The notes below the pieces were generated by a model. The model had not been told where the DNA came from and did no database searches. It saw nothing but the letters and a program-made list of their open reading frames with translations. This document shows positions 51,358 through 59,768 of a DNA stretch of 64,000 bases, in pieces (the first letter of the stretch is position 1; each line of letters begins with the position of its first letter). The DNA lies in NCBI GenBank assembly GCA_031267645.1, contig JAIRYW010000008.1, positions 1 through 64,000 of the forward strand, written 5' to 3'. The translations under genes were made by a program, and so were the position numbers. This DNA comes from Propionibacteriaceae bacterium. Lineage in GTDB: Bacteria; Actinomycetota; Actinomycetes; Propionibacteriales; Propionibacteriaceae.

Positions 51358-52886
51358 GGTTGGGCCCCCTCGCCGGATCGGTTGGCAGTGAACGGATTGT
51401 CGGTGTGGCCGGACTTCCACCAGGCCCGGAAGGACTGGGCCGGCGGCAGCGGCAGGTCGCGGGCGTTGGTCCAAGCCGAACCCGGCCAGGGCATCGGCCC
51501 CAGCCGGTCTTTGCGCAGGATCCCGCGGGCCCGTCCAGCCAGTTCCTCGACCGCTCCGAAACGGGAGCCCCGGCTCATGATCCAGCCGCCCACCTTCATG
51601 ATCGCCCGCTCCAGCCCGATGTGCTTACGCTTGCGCTCGTCGACCACGCGATGGCGCATGTGGACCAGCAGCTCCGGGATCGGAATGCGGACCGGGCAGA
51701 CGTCGGCGCAGGCCCCGCACAGGCTGGAGGCGAAGGGCAGGGACTGGTCGATGGCGGAGGCGGTGCCCCGCAGCTGCGGAGTCAGGATGGCGCCGATGGG
51801 GCCGGGGTAGACCGAGCCGTAGGCATGGCCGCCGACCCGTTCGTAAACCGGACAGATGTTCATGCAAGCGGAGCAACGGATGCAACGTAGGGCCTGACGA
51901 CCGATCGGGTCGGCCAAGACCTTGGTGCGGCCGTTGTCGACCAGCACGACGTGGACCTCCTGCGGGCCGTCGCCGGGCGTGACGCCGGTCCACATCGAGG
52001 TGTACGGGTTCATCCGCTCGCCGGTCGAGGAACGGGGCAGCAGCTGCAGGAAGACCTCCAGGTCCTCCAGGGTCGGCACCGTCTTCTCGATGCCCACGAC
52101 CGAGATCAAGGTCTCGGGCAGGGTCAGGCACATGCGGCCGTTGCCCTCCGACTCCACCACCACCAGGGTGCCGTTGTCGGCCACGGCGAAGTTGGCCCCG
52201 GAGATGCCGACCTTGGCCCGCATGAACTTCTCACGCAGGTGGGCGCGGGCCGCGCCGGCTAGGTCGGGCGGATTGTCGGTCAGATCCTTGGGAGCCGCCC
52301 GACCGTACAACTTCATCTCTTGGAGGAAGATCTCCCGCACCTCGGAGCGGTTGCGGTGGATGGCCGGGACCAGGATGTGGCTGGGCCGGTCGTGGCCCAA
52401 CTGGACGATCAATTCGGCCAGGTCGGTCTCCCAGGCGGCGATGCCGGCCGCCTCCAAAGCCTCGTTCAGCTCGATCTCTTGGGTCACCATCGACTTGACC
52501 TTGACCACCTCGGAGACGCCCTTGGCCTTGACCAGCTCGACCACGATGCGGTTGGCCTCTCGGGCGTTCGACGCCCAGTGGACCTGGGCCCCGTTGGCGA
52601 CCAGATTGGCCTCCAGCTGTTCCAGGTAGGAGTCGAGGTGGCGGGCGGTGCGGTTCTTGATGGCCTCGCCGGCTTGGCGCAACTGCTCCCAGTTGGGCAG
52701 TTCCGACACCACCCGGACCCGCTTGGCCCGGATCGTGCCGGTGGCGTGGCGGAGGTTGGCCCGTAATTGAGAGTTGCCCAGATAGCGTTTGACCGACTTG
52801 GGGAACTTGGGGGTGTCGAGCAAGTCGCCGGCGGGCGGCGCCGGAGTCAGCCGCCGGGTCGGATGGGGCAGGGCGATGGTCGTCAT
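51354..52886 (-). CDS. lutB: lactate utilization iron-sulfur protein LutB
   Basis: A 510-residue protein. The N-terminal LUD domain contains VVKVKSMVTQEI and the GISGANFAVADNGTLVVVESEGN block. The C-terminal dicluster ferredoxin has CIRCSACMNICPVY and CGACADVCPVRIPI, eight Cys for two [4Fe-4S] clusters, followed by a helical tail. It passes electrons from lactate toward the chain. The ATG at 52886 starts 2 nt after the lutA stop. Confidence 0.92.
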   Translation of the reverse strand: MTTIALPHPTRRLTPAPPAGDLLDTPKFPKSVKRYLGNSQLRANLRHATGTIRAKRVRVVSELPNWEQLRQAGEAIKNRTARHLDSYLEQLEANLVANGAQVHWASNAREANRIVVELVKAKGVSEVVKVKSMVTQEIELNEALEAAGIAAWETDLAELIVQLGHDRPSHILVPAIHRNRSEVREIFLQEMKLYGRAAPKDLTDNPPDLAGAARAHLREKFMRAKVGISGANFAVADNGTLVVVESEGNGRMCLTLPETLISVVGIEKTVPTLEDLEVFLQLLPRSSTGERMNPYTSMWTGVTPGDGPQEVHVVLVDNGRTKVLADPIGRQALRCIRCSACMNICPVYERVGGHAYGSVYPGPIGAILTPQLRGTASAIDQSLPFASSLCGACADVCPVRIPIPELLVHMRHRVVDERKRKHIGLERAIMKVGGWIMSRGSRFGAVEELAGRARGILRKDRLGPMPWPGSAWTNARDLPLPPAQSFRAWWKSGHTDNPFTANRSGEGAQP

Positions 52887-52888
52887 GG

Positions 52889-53644
52889 TCACTCCTCGGG
52901 CTCGGTCGTGGCCAGGATCTCGGCCAGGTGGATGGTTTTGACTCCGCTGCGCCCGCGGCTGAGCACGCCGCCGATGTTCATCAGGCAAGCGTTGTCCGCC
53001 GCCACCAGGTATTCCGCGCCGGAGTTGGTGGCCTGGCGGGCCTTGGCTGTGGCCATGGCGGTCGACAGGTCGGGGTTCTTGATGGAGAAGGTGCCGCCGA
53101 AGCCGCAGCACTGGTCGGAGTCCTCCAAATTCAGCAAGGTCAAGCCCCTGACCTTGTTCAAGAGCCGATACGGCCGGTCGCCGATCTTGGCCACCCGGAC
53201 CGAGTGGCAGGTCGGGTGGTAGGTCACCTTGTGCGGGAAATAGGCCCCGACGTCCTCGACTTCGAGCACGTCGGTCAAGAACTCGGTGATGTCCCAGGTG
53301 CGGGCCACGACCGCTTCGACCTCGCGCCGCAGACCCTTGTCACGGGAGCTGGCGGCCAGCATCGGATGCTGCTCGCGGACCGAGCCGACGCAGGAGCCGG
53401 AGGGGGCCACGATGTGCTCGTACTTGCCGAAGGCCCGGACGTAAGCCCGGACCGAGCCCAGGGCCTCGCGGTAGTAGCCGGTGTTGGTGAACATCTGGCC
53501 GCAGCAGGTCTGGGCCGAGGGGAATTCGACCCGACAACCCAACCGCTCCAGCAGAGCCACCACCGCCTTGGGTGTGTTGGGGAACATCAGGTCGGAGATA
53601 CAGGTGGCGAATAACGCCACGGTTTTGTCTGAACTTGTGCTCAT
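52889..53644 (-). CDS. lutA: lactate utilization CCG-domain protein LutA
   Basis: A 251-residue protein with two Cys-rich CCG domains: SAQTCCGQMFTNTGYY and EDSDQCCGFGGTFSIKNP, the heterodisulfide-reductase-like cofactor-binding motifs. The N-terminus (VALFATCISDLMFPNTP) is typical of LutA/YkgE. It is the first gene of lutABC. A palindrome at 53737-53751 lies 93 nt upstream and may bind its regulator. The start ATG has GGAG nearby. Confidence 0.92.
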   Translation of the reverse strand: MSTSSDKTVALFATCISDLMFPNTPKAVVALLERLGCRVEFPSAQTCCGQMFTNTGYYREALGSVRAYVRAFGKYEHIVAPSGSCVGSVREQHPMLAASSRDKGLRREVEAVVARTWDITEFLTDVLEVEDVGAYFPHKVTYHPTCHSVRVAKIGDRPYRLLNKVRGLTLLNLEDSDQCCGFGGTFSIKNPDLSTAMATAKARQATNSGAEYLVAADNACLMNIGGVLSRGRSGVKTIHLAEILATTEPEE

Positions 53645-54080
53645 GAGACTCCAATCGGACCATGAGTCCGCCGAATGGACTTGATCAATGGTCGCGGCCG
53701 ACTTCTTTGTCTTCCACCGTTCAGCCTAGATGGTAGACCTGTCGAACAGGTGGTCCAGTCTGACTTATGTCGGTGACTTGGTTAAGGCCAGGCGGACGGG
53801 ATCGAGCGGCGGCCCCAGACCGGCCGAAGGCTGGTCTCGACGGACGGGCCGCGTCGGTCGGGCCGACCAGCGGGCGGACGGTTGACGGCCCCAGACGGCC
53901 GGTCGACTGTGACCGGGCCTGAGCCCGAGTGAGCCTGGCCACGGGTCCCGATCCGTCGCCGACCGCATCACGGACAGGTGCCCCGGCTCGCTTACACCAT
54001 ACGTCCTGAGACCAGAGCCGGACAGGGGGCGGGCGGGCGGAATGGGCGCACGTCGGACGAGGGGGCGGGCCGTCGAAAGG
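53645..54080. other. 436-bp upstream region of lutA
   Basis: This region contains the candidate operator at 53737-53751 and otherwise GC-rich sequence with no convincing ORF on either strand. Short frames inside it are rich in Arg, Pro and Gly and look like composition artefacts. Confidence 0.4.
53737..53751. promoter_or_regulatory. candidate operator of lutABC
   Basis: A perfect palindrome, ACCTGT-CGA-ACAGGT, 93 nt upstream of lutA, inside a wider TGGTAGACCTG ... AGGTGGTCC symmetry. GntR-type regulators often control lut operons and bind GGT/ACC-containing palindromes, but no such regulator gene lies next to lutABC here. Confidence 0.5.
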
Positions 54081-54551
54081 TCAAGTGTGCGCCGGCGGCG
54101 GTTCCAGTCGGCGGTCCTGCCAGACCAGGCGGTGGCGCAGGCCGGACCGGGCGCACTCCCCGCAACAGGCTCCCGCCGGCGGACGACGGTGGCGCAGCAG
54201 CTCGTGGCCGAGCCGACAGGTCCCGAGCCAACGGGCCCGCTGGCGGGACTGGGGCAGGTCGAAGGTGCGCCGGCCGTGGTAGCCCAGCCGGTCGGCCGTC
54301 TGACGCCAGAGCGGGCCGTGGTGGGCCGCGGCCCCGGCCAGGGCGTGGGCGATCTCATGTAGGACGGCCTGCTCGAACTGCTCCTGGGACAGATCCGGGG
54401 TCAGGTGGCGGGAGACGGTGATACGGCGGGCTTGGAAATCACAACAGCCGACCCGGGCCCGGGCGTGGTCGAAGTCGAAGCTCCAGTCCGCCCCCAGGTG
54501 CTGTGCCAGCAGTCGGTCGGCCCGCCGCCGCGCCCAAGCCAATGAGGTCAT
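54081..54551 (-). CDS. SprT-like zinc metalloprotease-type protein
   Basis: A 156-residue SprT-family protein. The zinc site is VLHEIAHALAGAAAHHGPLWR (H-E-x2-H plus the third ligand). The C-terminal half has a zinc-ribbon-like set (CRLGHELLRHRR, CCGECARSG). Residues 1-60 form the substrate-recognition part. Bacterial members are poorly understood; eukaryotic SPRTN digests DNA-protein crosslinks. TAGATT (54558-54563) 6 nt upstream of the ATG suggests a leaderless start. Confidence 0.8.
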   Translation of the reverse strand: MTSLAWARRRADRLLAQHLGADWSFDFDHARARVGCCDFQARRITVSRHLTPDLSQEQFEQAVLHEIAHALAGAAAHHGPLWRQTADRLGYHGRRTFDLPQSRQRARWLGTCRLGHELLRHRRPPAGACCGECARSGLRHRLVWQDRRLEPPPAHT

Positions 54552-54557
54552 GCGCCG

Positions 54558-54563
54558 AATCTA
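54558..54563 (-). promoter_or_regulatory. -10 box of the SprT-like gene
   Basis: TAGATT on the minus strand, 6 nt before the ATG at 54551. Confidence 0.45.
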
Positions 54564-54670
54564 GCGTCCCGCGGCGTCCAGATCCCGACCACCGAGGGGA
54601 GTCGCTGGCCAAACCGGGCCCAGGTGGCGACAATGGCCAAAGACCGGCCCGGGTGTTGGAAGGAGACATC

Positions 54671-55204
54671 ATGGATCTTAACTCGCGCGTCGTCGCCCCC
54701 GACCCCTACGATCTGCTACCCCAAGTGCCCTCGTTCATTTTGACCAGTGTGGACATCGCCGACGGCGTCCGCTTGCCGGACGACCACGTGGCCGACGGGG
54801 CCAATCTGTCACCGGCTTTGAAATGGTCCGGCTTCCCGCCGGAGACCCGCTCGTTCTTGGTCAATTGCTTCGACCCCGACGCGCCGACCCCGGCCGGCTA
54901 CTGGCACTGGACCATGTTCAATCTGCCGGCCCAGGTCACCTCCCTGCCCCGCGGCCTGGGCCAGCCGGGCCACGCCCCGCTGCCCGAAGGGGCCCGCCAG
55001 GTCCGCAACGACAACGGCGACCTGGGTTATCTGGGCGCCGCTCCCCCGCCGGGCGACCGCCCCCACCGCTACGTCTTCGCCGTCCACGCCTTGTCCGTGC
55101 CGGCCCTCGACCTGACCGCGGCGGCCACCCCCACCACGGTGGCTTTCACCGCTTTGTTCTCGACCATCGGGCGGGCCCGCCTGACGGCCACCTACCAACG
55201 CTGA
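54671..55204 (+). CDS. YbhB/YbcL family PEBP protein
   Basis: A 177-residue phosphatidylethanolamine-binding-protein fold. The ligand pocket motifs are present: VADGANLSPALKW, FDPDAPTPAGYWHW and LGYLGAAPPPGDRPHRYVF. There is no signal peptide. The family is called Raf-kinase-inhibitor-like by homology only; the bacterial role is unknown. The ATG at 54671 follows GGAAGGAGA. The 3' end is duplicated 72 bp downstream. Confidence 0.88.
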   Translation: MDLNSRVVAPDPYDLLPQVPSFILTSVDIADGVRLPDDHVADGANLSPALKWSGFPPETRSFLVNCFDPDAPTPAGYWHWTMFNLPAQVTSLPRGLGQPGHAPLPEGARQVRNDNGDLGYLGAAPPPGDRPHRYVFAVHALSVPALDLTAAATPTTVAFTALFSTIGRARLTATYQR

Positions 55205-55285
55205 GCCCGCGCCGTCGGCTCGGGCGGGCGACCCTCGCGGGCCAGACGCCGCCTGACGGCCACCCGCCGACGCTGAGCCCGCCGT
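55178..55285 (+). repeat. duplicated 3' end of the PEBP gene
   Basis: CGCCTGACGGCCACC...CGACGCTGAGCCCGC occurs at 55250 as a diverged copy of the gene's last codons and stop at 55178, exactly 72 bp downstream. Confidence 0.75.
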
Positions 55286-55319
55286 CATCCCCGGGCGGCC
55301 CGGGGCCGGCCGGCTGCGG

Positions 55320-56750
55320 TCAGAGCACGGCGCCCGGCTGGTAGTCGGCCGCCGCCGGATCGGATTCGACCAAGCGCTCGACCTGCTGGGCCACGGCCAA
55401 GACCTGGTCGCGGGCGGCCCCGCTCAGCTCGATCGGGGCGGACACGATCTGATCCAGCCGCTGGCGGGTCAGGCCCAGCCGGGTGTCGGCCGCCAGATCG
55501 TCCAAGAGCGAGTTGGCCCCGCCGGTCTGACGCATGCGCAAGGCCGCCGCCACGGCGTGGCCCTTGATGATCTGGTGGGCTTGCTCGCGGCCCAAGCCCT
55601 GGCGGATCGCCGCCATCAGGACCTTGGTGGTGGTGAGGAAGGGCAGATAACGCTCGAGCTCGGCCGCGATGACGCCGGGGTAGGCGCCGAAGCCGTCCAG
55701 CACGGTCAAGAAGGTCTCGACCAAGCCGTCGAAAGCGAAAAAGGCGTCCGGCAGGGCGACCCGGCGCACCACCGAACAGGACACGTCGCCCTCGTTCCAC
55801 TGGTCGCCGGCCAACTCCCCGACCATGGCGGCGTAGCCGCGCAGGACCACGGTCAAGCCGTTGACCCGCTCACAACTGCGCGTGTTCATCTTGTGCGGCA
55901 TGGCGGAGGAGCCGACCTGGCCCGGTTTGAAACCCTCGGTGACCAGCTCGTGGCCGGCCATCAACCGAATGGTGGTGGCCAGGCTGGAGGGGGCGGCGGC
56001 CAGTTGGACCAAGGCGGTGACGACCTCGTAGTCGAGCGAACGCGGATAGACCTGGCCGGTCGAGGTCAAGGTCCGGGCGAAGCCGAGGTGGCGGGCCAAG
56101 CGGTCCTCCAGCTCGGCCAGGCGGGTGACTTGGCCGCCCAGCAGGTCGAGCATGTCCTGGCTGGTGCCCATCGGTCCTTTGACGCCCCGCAGGGGGTAGC
56201 GGGCGATCAGGGCGTCCAACCGGGCGATGGCCTGGAGCAGCTCGTCGGCGGCGCTGGCGAAACGCTTGCCCAAGGTGGTGACCTGGGCCGCCACGTTGTG
56301 GGAGCGACCGGTCAGGGCCTGTTCGCCGTGGCGCAGGGCTGACTCGGTCAGGCGGGCGGCCAGGGTCACGGCGCGCGAACGGACCAGGGCCAGGCCGGCC
56401 CGGATCTGGGCCTGTTCGACGTTCTCGGTCAGGTCGCGCGAGGTCATGCCCTTGTGGATGTGCTCGTAGCCGGCCAGGGCGTTGAACTCCTCGATACGGG
56501 CTTTGACGTCGTGGCGGGTGACGTACTCACGGGCCTGGATGGAGGCCAGGTCGATCTGGTCGACCTGGGCCTGGTAAGCCGCGATGACTTGGTCGGGGTC
56601 GTCGCCGCCGAAGTCGACGCCGAGGTCGCGCTGAGCTTCGAGGACGGCGATCCAAAGCTGCCGCTCGGCGGCGATCTTGTGTTCGGGCGACCAGATCCGA
56701 CGCATGGCGGCGGAGGCGTAGCGGGTGGCCAGGATGTCGGGCACGGTCAT
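55320..56750 (-). CDS. purB: adenylosuccinate lyase
   Basis: A 476-residue fumarase/aspartase-superfamily enzyme acting twice in purine synthesis (SAICAR to AICAR; adenylosuccinate to AMP). It shows YEHIHKGMTSRDLTENVEQ, the signature loop GSSAMPHKMNTRSCERVNGL with the catalytic Ser, and GVKGPMGTSQDML. The N-terminus (LATRYASAAMRRIWSPEHKI) is typical. It lies 90 nt downstream of purD on the same strand. Confidence 0.95.
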   Translation of the reverse strand: MTVPDILATRYASAAMRRIWSPEHKIAAERQLWIAVLEAQRDLGVDFGGDDPDQVIAAYQAQVDQIDLASIQAREYVTRHDVKARIEEFNALAGYEHIHKGMTSRDLTENVEQAQIRAGLALVRSRAVTLAARLTESALRHGEQALTGRSHNVAAQVTTLGKRFASAADELLQAIARLDALIARYPLRGVKGPMGTSQDMLDLLGGQVTRLAELEDRLARHLGFARTLTSTGQVYPRSLDYEVVTALVQLAAAPSSLATTIRLMAGHELVTEGFKPGQVGSSAMPHKMNTRSCERVNGLTVVLRGYAAMVGELAGDQWNEGDVSCSVVRRVALPDAFFAFDGLVETFLTVLDGFGAYPGVIAAELERYLPFLTTTKVLMAAIRQGLGREQAHQIIKGHAVAAALRMRQTGGANSLLDDLAADTRLGLTRQRLDQIVSAPIELSGAARDQVLAVAQQVERLVESDPAAADYQPGAVL

Positions 56751-56840
56751 GGGAGGTCCTCTCCGAGATGGGGCGGTTGGCCTAGCGAACGGTCCGGTCG
56801 GCCGACGGCCGGCTGACAGACGGTGGCGCCGAGGATCGCA

Positions 56841-58160
56841 TCAGAGGTCGGCTGGCGGGTCGATCGAACCCTGGGCGGCGCGCAGGGCGATGTCTGGACG
56901 ACAGAACAGGCCGGGGACGTCGAGCTGGTCGATGGCGGCGTAGGCGGCGGCGCGGGCTTGGGCCAGGTCGGCCCCTCGGGCCACCACGTCGAGCACCCGG
57001 CCGCCGGCGGCCACCAACCGCCCGGCGGCGTCCCAAGCCGTGCCGGCCTGGATGACCTCGACCCCGGCCGGGGGCTGCTCCAGGGCCGACCCGCCGACCG
57101 GCGATCCCGCCTGGGGCCGGCCCGGGTAACCCTGGGCGGCCAACACGACGGTCAGACAGGACCCCTCCTGCCAGCTCAGGGGACCGACCTGGTCCAGCCG
57201 GCCCTGGGCGGCGGCCAACAGCAGCTGGCCCAACCCGGTGCGCAGCAAGGGCAGGATGGCCTGGGTCTCAGGGTCGCCGAAGCGGGCGTTGAACTCGACC
57301 ACGCGCAGCCCGCGCGAGGTCAGGGCCAGCCCGGCGTAGAGCAGACCGACGAAGGGGGTCCCGCGGCGGGCCATCTCGGCGATGGTGGGCTCGATCACCC
57401 GGGCCATGGTGACGGCGGTCAGGTCGGCCGGCGCCCAAGGCAAGGGGGTGTAGGCGCCCATGCCGCCGGTGTTGGGGCCGGTGTCGTCGGCGCCCACCCG
57501 TTTGAAGTCCTGGGCTGGCAGCAAGGGCAGGGCCCGGCAGCCGTCCGAGATGGCGAAGAGGGAGACCTCGGGGCCGTCCAAAAACTCTTCGATCACGACT
57601 TGGCCGCAGGCGGCGGCGTGGGCCAGGGCCTGGGCCCGGTCGTCGGTCACCACCACGCCCTTGCCGGAGGCCAGGCCGTCGGCCTTGACCACGTAGGGCG
57701 GGCCGAACTGGTCCAGGGCGCGGGCGGCTTGGTCCGGGTCGGCGCAGTAGTGCGAGCGGGCGGTCGGCACGCCGGCGGCCGCCATGATCTGCTTGGCGAA
57801 TTGTTTCGAGCCCTCCAACTGGGCGGCGGCGGCGGACGGCCCGAAACAGGCCAGTCCGGCTTGGCGGACCTGGTCCGCCACCCCCGCCACCAGCGGGGCC
57901 TCGGGCCCGATCACGACCAGGCCGGCCCCCAGCCGTTCGGCCAGGGCCACCACGGCCGTGCCGTCCAGCGGGTCGAGGCCGGTCAGCTGGGCGAAGAGCG
58001 GGTCGTCCGGCGCCAAACCCTGGCGCCGGCTCAGGGCCCAGGAGCCGGGGTTGCCCGGGGCGACGTGGACTCGGGCCACCGCCGGATCACGGGTCAAGGC
58101 CGAGGCCAGGGCGTGCTCACGTCCGCCGGAGCCGACCACCAAGACAGTCAGTTCAGTCAC
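56841..58160 (-). CDS. purD: phosphoribosylamine-glycine ligase (GAR synthetase)
   Basis: A 439-residue ATP-grasp enzyme for step 2 of purine synthesis. It shows VGSGGREHALA (N-terminal), VIGPEAPLVAGVADQ, YVVKADGLASGKGVVV (ATP-grasp), and RFGDPETQAILPLL in the metal site. The GTG at 58160 has TAGGCT 6 nt upstream, a leaderless layout shared with other pur genes here. Confidence 0.95.
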   Translation of the reverse strand: MTELTVLVVGSGGREHALASALTRDPAVARVHVAPGNPGSWALSRRQGLAPDDPLFAQLTGLDPLDGTAVVALAERLGAGLVVIGPEAPLVAGVADQVRQAGLACFGPSAAAAQLEGSKQFAKQIMAAAGVPTARSHYCADPDQAARALDQFGPPYVVKADGLASGKGVVVTDDRAQALAHAAACGQVVIEEFLDGPEVSLFAISDGCRALPLLPAQDFKRVGADDTGPNTGGMGAYTPLPWAPADLTAVTMARVIEPTIAEMARRGTPFVGLLYAGLALTSRGLRVVEFNARFGDPETQAILPLLRTGLGQLLLAAAQGRLDQVGPLSWQEGSCLTVVLAAQGYPGRPQAGSPVGGSALEQPPAGVEVIQAGTAWDAAGRLVAAGGRVLDVVARGADLAQARAAAYAAIDQLDVPGLFCRPDIALRAAQGSIDPPADL

Positions 58161-58166
58161 GTCGCC

Positions 58167-58172
58167 AGCCTA
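58167..58172 (-). promoter_or_regulatory. -10 box of purD
   Basis: TAGGCT on the minus strand, 6 nt before GTG 58160. Confidence 0.5.
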
Positions 58173-58210
58173 GCGCCGCCCCCGAGGGCGGAGCGGACTA
58201 GCGCCCGGAG

Positions 58211-58292
58211 GAGGCCTGGGGGCTTCGAGGCCGCCTAGGCCGGTGGGAGGCTTCGGCCGGTGGTGGGGCCTAGGCCAGTGGGGAGGCCTCGG
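58211..58292 (-). repeat. short tandem copies of the SorC gene 3' end
   Basis: The 3' end of the regulator gene (CCTAGGCCAGTGGGGAGGCC from 58269) has a copy 35 bp away at 58234 (CCTAGGCCGGTGGGAGGCTTCGG) and a weaker one near 58213. All lie beyond the stop codon. Confidence 0.6.
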
Positions 58293-59277
58293 ACTTGGAT
58301 CGCTCAGGCAGTCGATCGACGGCCGTCGGCGGAGCGGTCAGCCGCTCCTCCATCAGGCGCCGAGCCACCAGGTGGTCGGTGATGACGACGTCGGCGTAAC
58401 CGGCCCAAATGGCGATGCGCAATGCTGCCGCCTTGCTCAGGCCGCCGCCCACGATGACCTTGGTGGGGATGGCGCGCAACTGGTCGCGGGGCAAGGCGAC
58501 GGCGCGCCGGGAGAGGGAGTCGGCCGTCGGTTGGGCCCGCTCGTTCAGGTAGCAGATCGAGACCAGGTCGGACAGGACGCCGTCATGACGCAGGATCTCC
58601 AAGTCGGCGGCGGTGAAATAACCGGCTCGGCCGATGGTGGCGTCGGGCGAGAGGGGGGCCTGGACCGAGTAGATGGCGTAGTCGGCCCGGCGGGCGGCGG
58701 CCAGGGTGGTCCGGATGCCGGGATCCTTGATGATCATCTTATGTTGTTCAACGGACTGGGCCACGGCCGGGGCCAGCAGGGGCAGGGCCCGCCCGCCGGA
58801 GCCTTGGGCCAGGGCGTGGGCGATCAAGGTGGCGTGGACGTCGAGGGCGGTGGAGCCCTGGCCGCCGATCAGGGGGATGAACTCGGCTGGCGCCAAGCGG
58901 TTGGCCGTCTTGGCGGCCAGGAGATGCATCGTCTCGCCCCAGCCGACGGCGACCTTGTGCTCTGGCCTCAGGACCGTCGCCAGGTAGTCTGCGGCGGTGG
59001 TGGCGACGGCGTCGCGGACTTGGGGGCCGGTGCCGTCGAGGGCGTCGGCGATGATGAATCGGACGCCGGGGAACAGAGCCCGCAGGGCCGCCTCCTCCTC
59101 CACGAAGAGGCCGGCGTAGCGGATCCAGACCGTCGCCACGCCAGTCGCCCGGGCTTGCTGGAGATAGCGGGAGACGCGGATGCGTGAGATGTCTAGACGA
59201 TCCGCTATCTCACGTTGAGTGAGCTCCTCCTCGTAATACATATGGGCGATACGGGCCAAGCTGACATACACGGACAC
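58270..59277 (-). CDS. SorC-family transcriptional regulator
   Basis: A 335-residue regulator. The helix-turn-helix is LTQREIADRLDISRIRVSRYLQQA (about 20-43, quoted by its ends LTQREIAD and RVSRYLQQA). The sugar-phosphate-binding domain has VAVGWGETMHLLA, PLIGGQGS and the GGGLSKAAALR block near the end. SorC proteins usually respond to a phosphorylated sugar from the pathway they control. The gene lies just downstream of the carbohydrate operon, separated by a terminator, so it probably regulates that operon. Its own start may be ATG 59277. Confidence 0.88.
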   Translation of the reverse strand: MSVYVSLARIAHMYYEEELTQREIADRLDISRIRVSRYLQQARATGVATVWIRYAGLFVEEEAALRALFPGVRFIIADALDGTGPQVRDAVATTAADYLATVLRPEHKVAVGWGETMHLLAAKTANRLAPAEFIPLIGGQGSTALDVHATLIAHALAQGSGGRALPLLAPAVAQSVEQHKMIIKDPGIRTTLAAARRADYAIYSVQAPLSPDATIGRAGYFTAADLEILRHDGVLSDLVSICYLNERAQPTADSLSRRAVALPRDQLRAIPTKVIVGGGLSKAAALRIAIWAGYADVVITDHLVARRLMEERLTAPPTAVDRLPERSKSEASPLA

Positions 59278-59334
59278 ATGCTCTCATGTTTCGATGTCGG
59301 ACGCCGACCACGACCGGAGCCGGCCAGGGCCGGG

Positions 59335-59382
59335 GACGGGGGCTGGCCCAGACGGCGCGGCGGCCGCCTGGCCAGCCCCGTC
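59335..59382 (-). terminator. terminator of the carbohydrate operon
   Basis: GACGGGGGCTGGCC (59335-59348) pairs with GGCCAGCCCCGTC (59370-59382), a stem of 13 bp with one bulged G. It lies 33 nt after the tautomerase stop and before the SorC gene. Confidence 0.7.
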
Positions 59383-59415
59383 CAGACGGACGGTTTCGGT
59401 CCGGCCCGGGGGGTT

Positions 59416-59757
59416 CTAGCGGAACTCCCCTTTCGAGCCCCAGTGATCGACTTCGACGATGGTCAGGTAGACCTGGTCGGGCGGGACATCCAAGACCTCC
59501 TGGCAGACCGCGAACAGGCCGCTGGCGTAGGCCTGTTTGGCCGCCAGGTCGTTGGGACGGCGGACCTGGGTCTCGATGAAGACGCTGGGCGTCCGCTGGC
59601 CACCGCGATGGATCCGATCGTCGTCCTCGATGTGGACCATGGTCTTGGCGAAGGACTTGCCCGGGAGGGTTTCGATCATCCGTCCGATCCGGTCGGCCAA
59701 GGCGGCGCGCTCTGGATCGGTGATGGCCCGGCCGACCCGGGCGTGGACATACGGCAT
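59416..59757 (-). CDS. tautomerase-superfamily protein
   Basis: A 113-residue protein. It begins PYVHARVGRAITDPERAALADRI, with Pro1 available after Met removal as the general base used by this superfamily. TMVHIEDDDRIHRGG and YLTIVEVDHWGSKGEF follow. The length suits the MIF / phenylpyruvate tautomerase group more than 4-oxalocrotonate tautomerase. It could interconvert keto and enol forms of a sugar-acid intermediate. It begins 11 nt after the SDR stop, in the same operon. Confidence 0.75.
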   Translation of the reverse strand: MPYVHARVGRAITDPERAALADRIGRMIETLPGKSFAKTMVHIEDDDRIHRGGQRTPSVFIETQVRRPNDLAAKQAYASGLFAVCQEVLDVPPDQVYLTIVEVDHWGSKGEFR

Positions 59758-59768
59758 GTCAGTGGATC

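Noticed and set aside
53765-54358. A 197-codon minus-strand frame overlapping the SprT-like gene
   Set aside because: It is Arg/Pro-rich, overlaps the SprT-like coding region in another frame and shows no domain.
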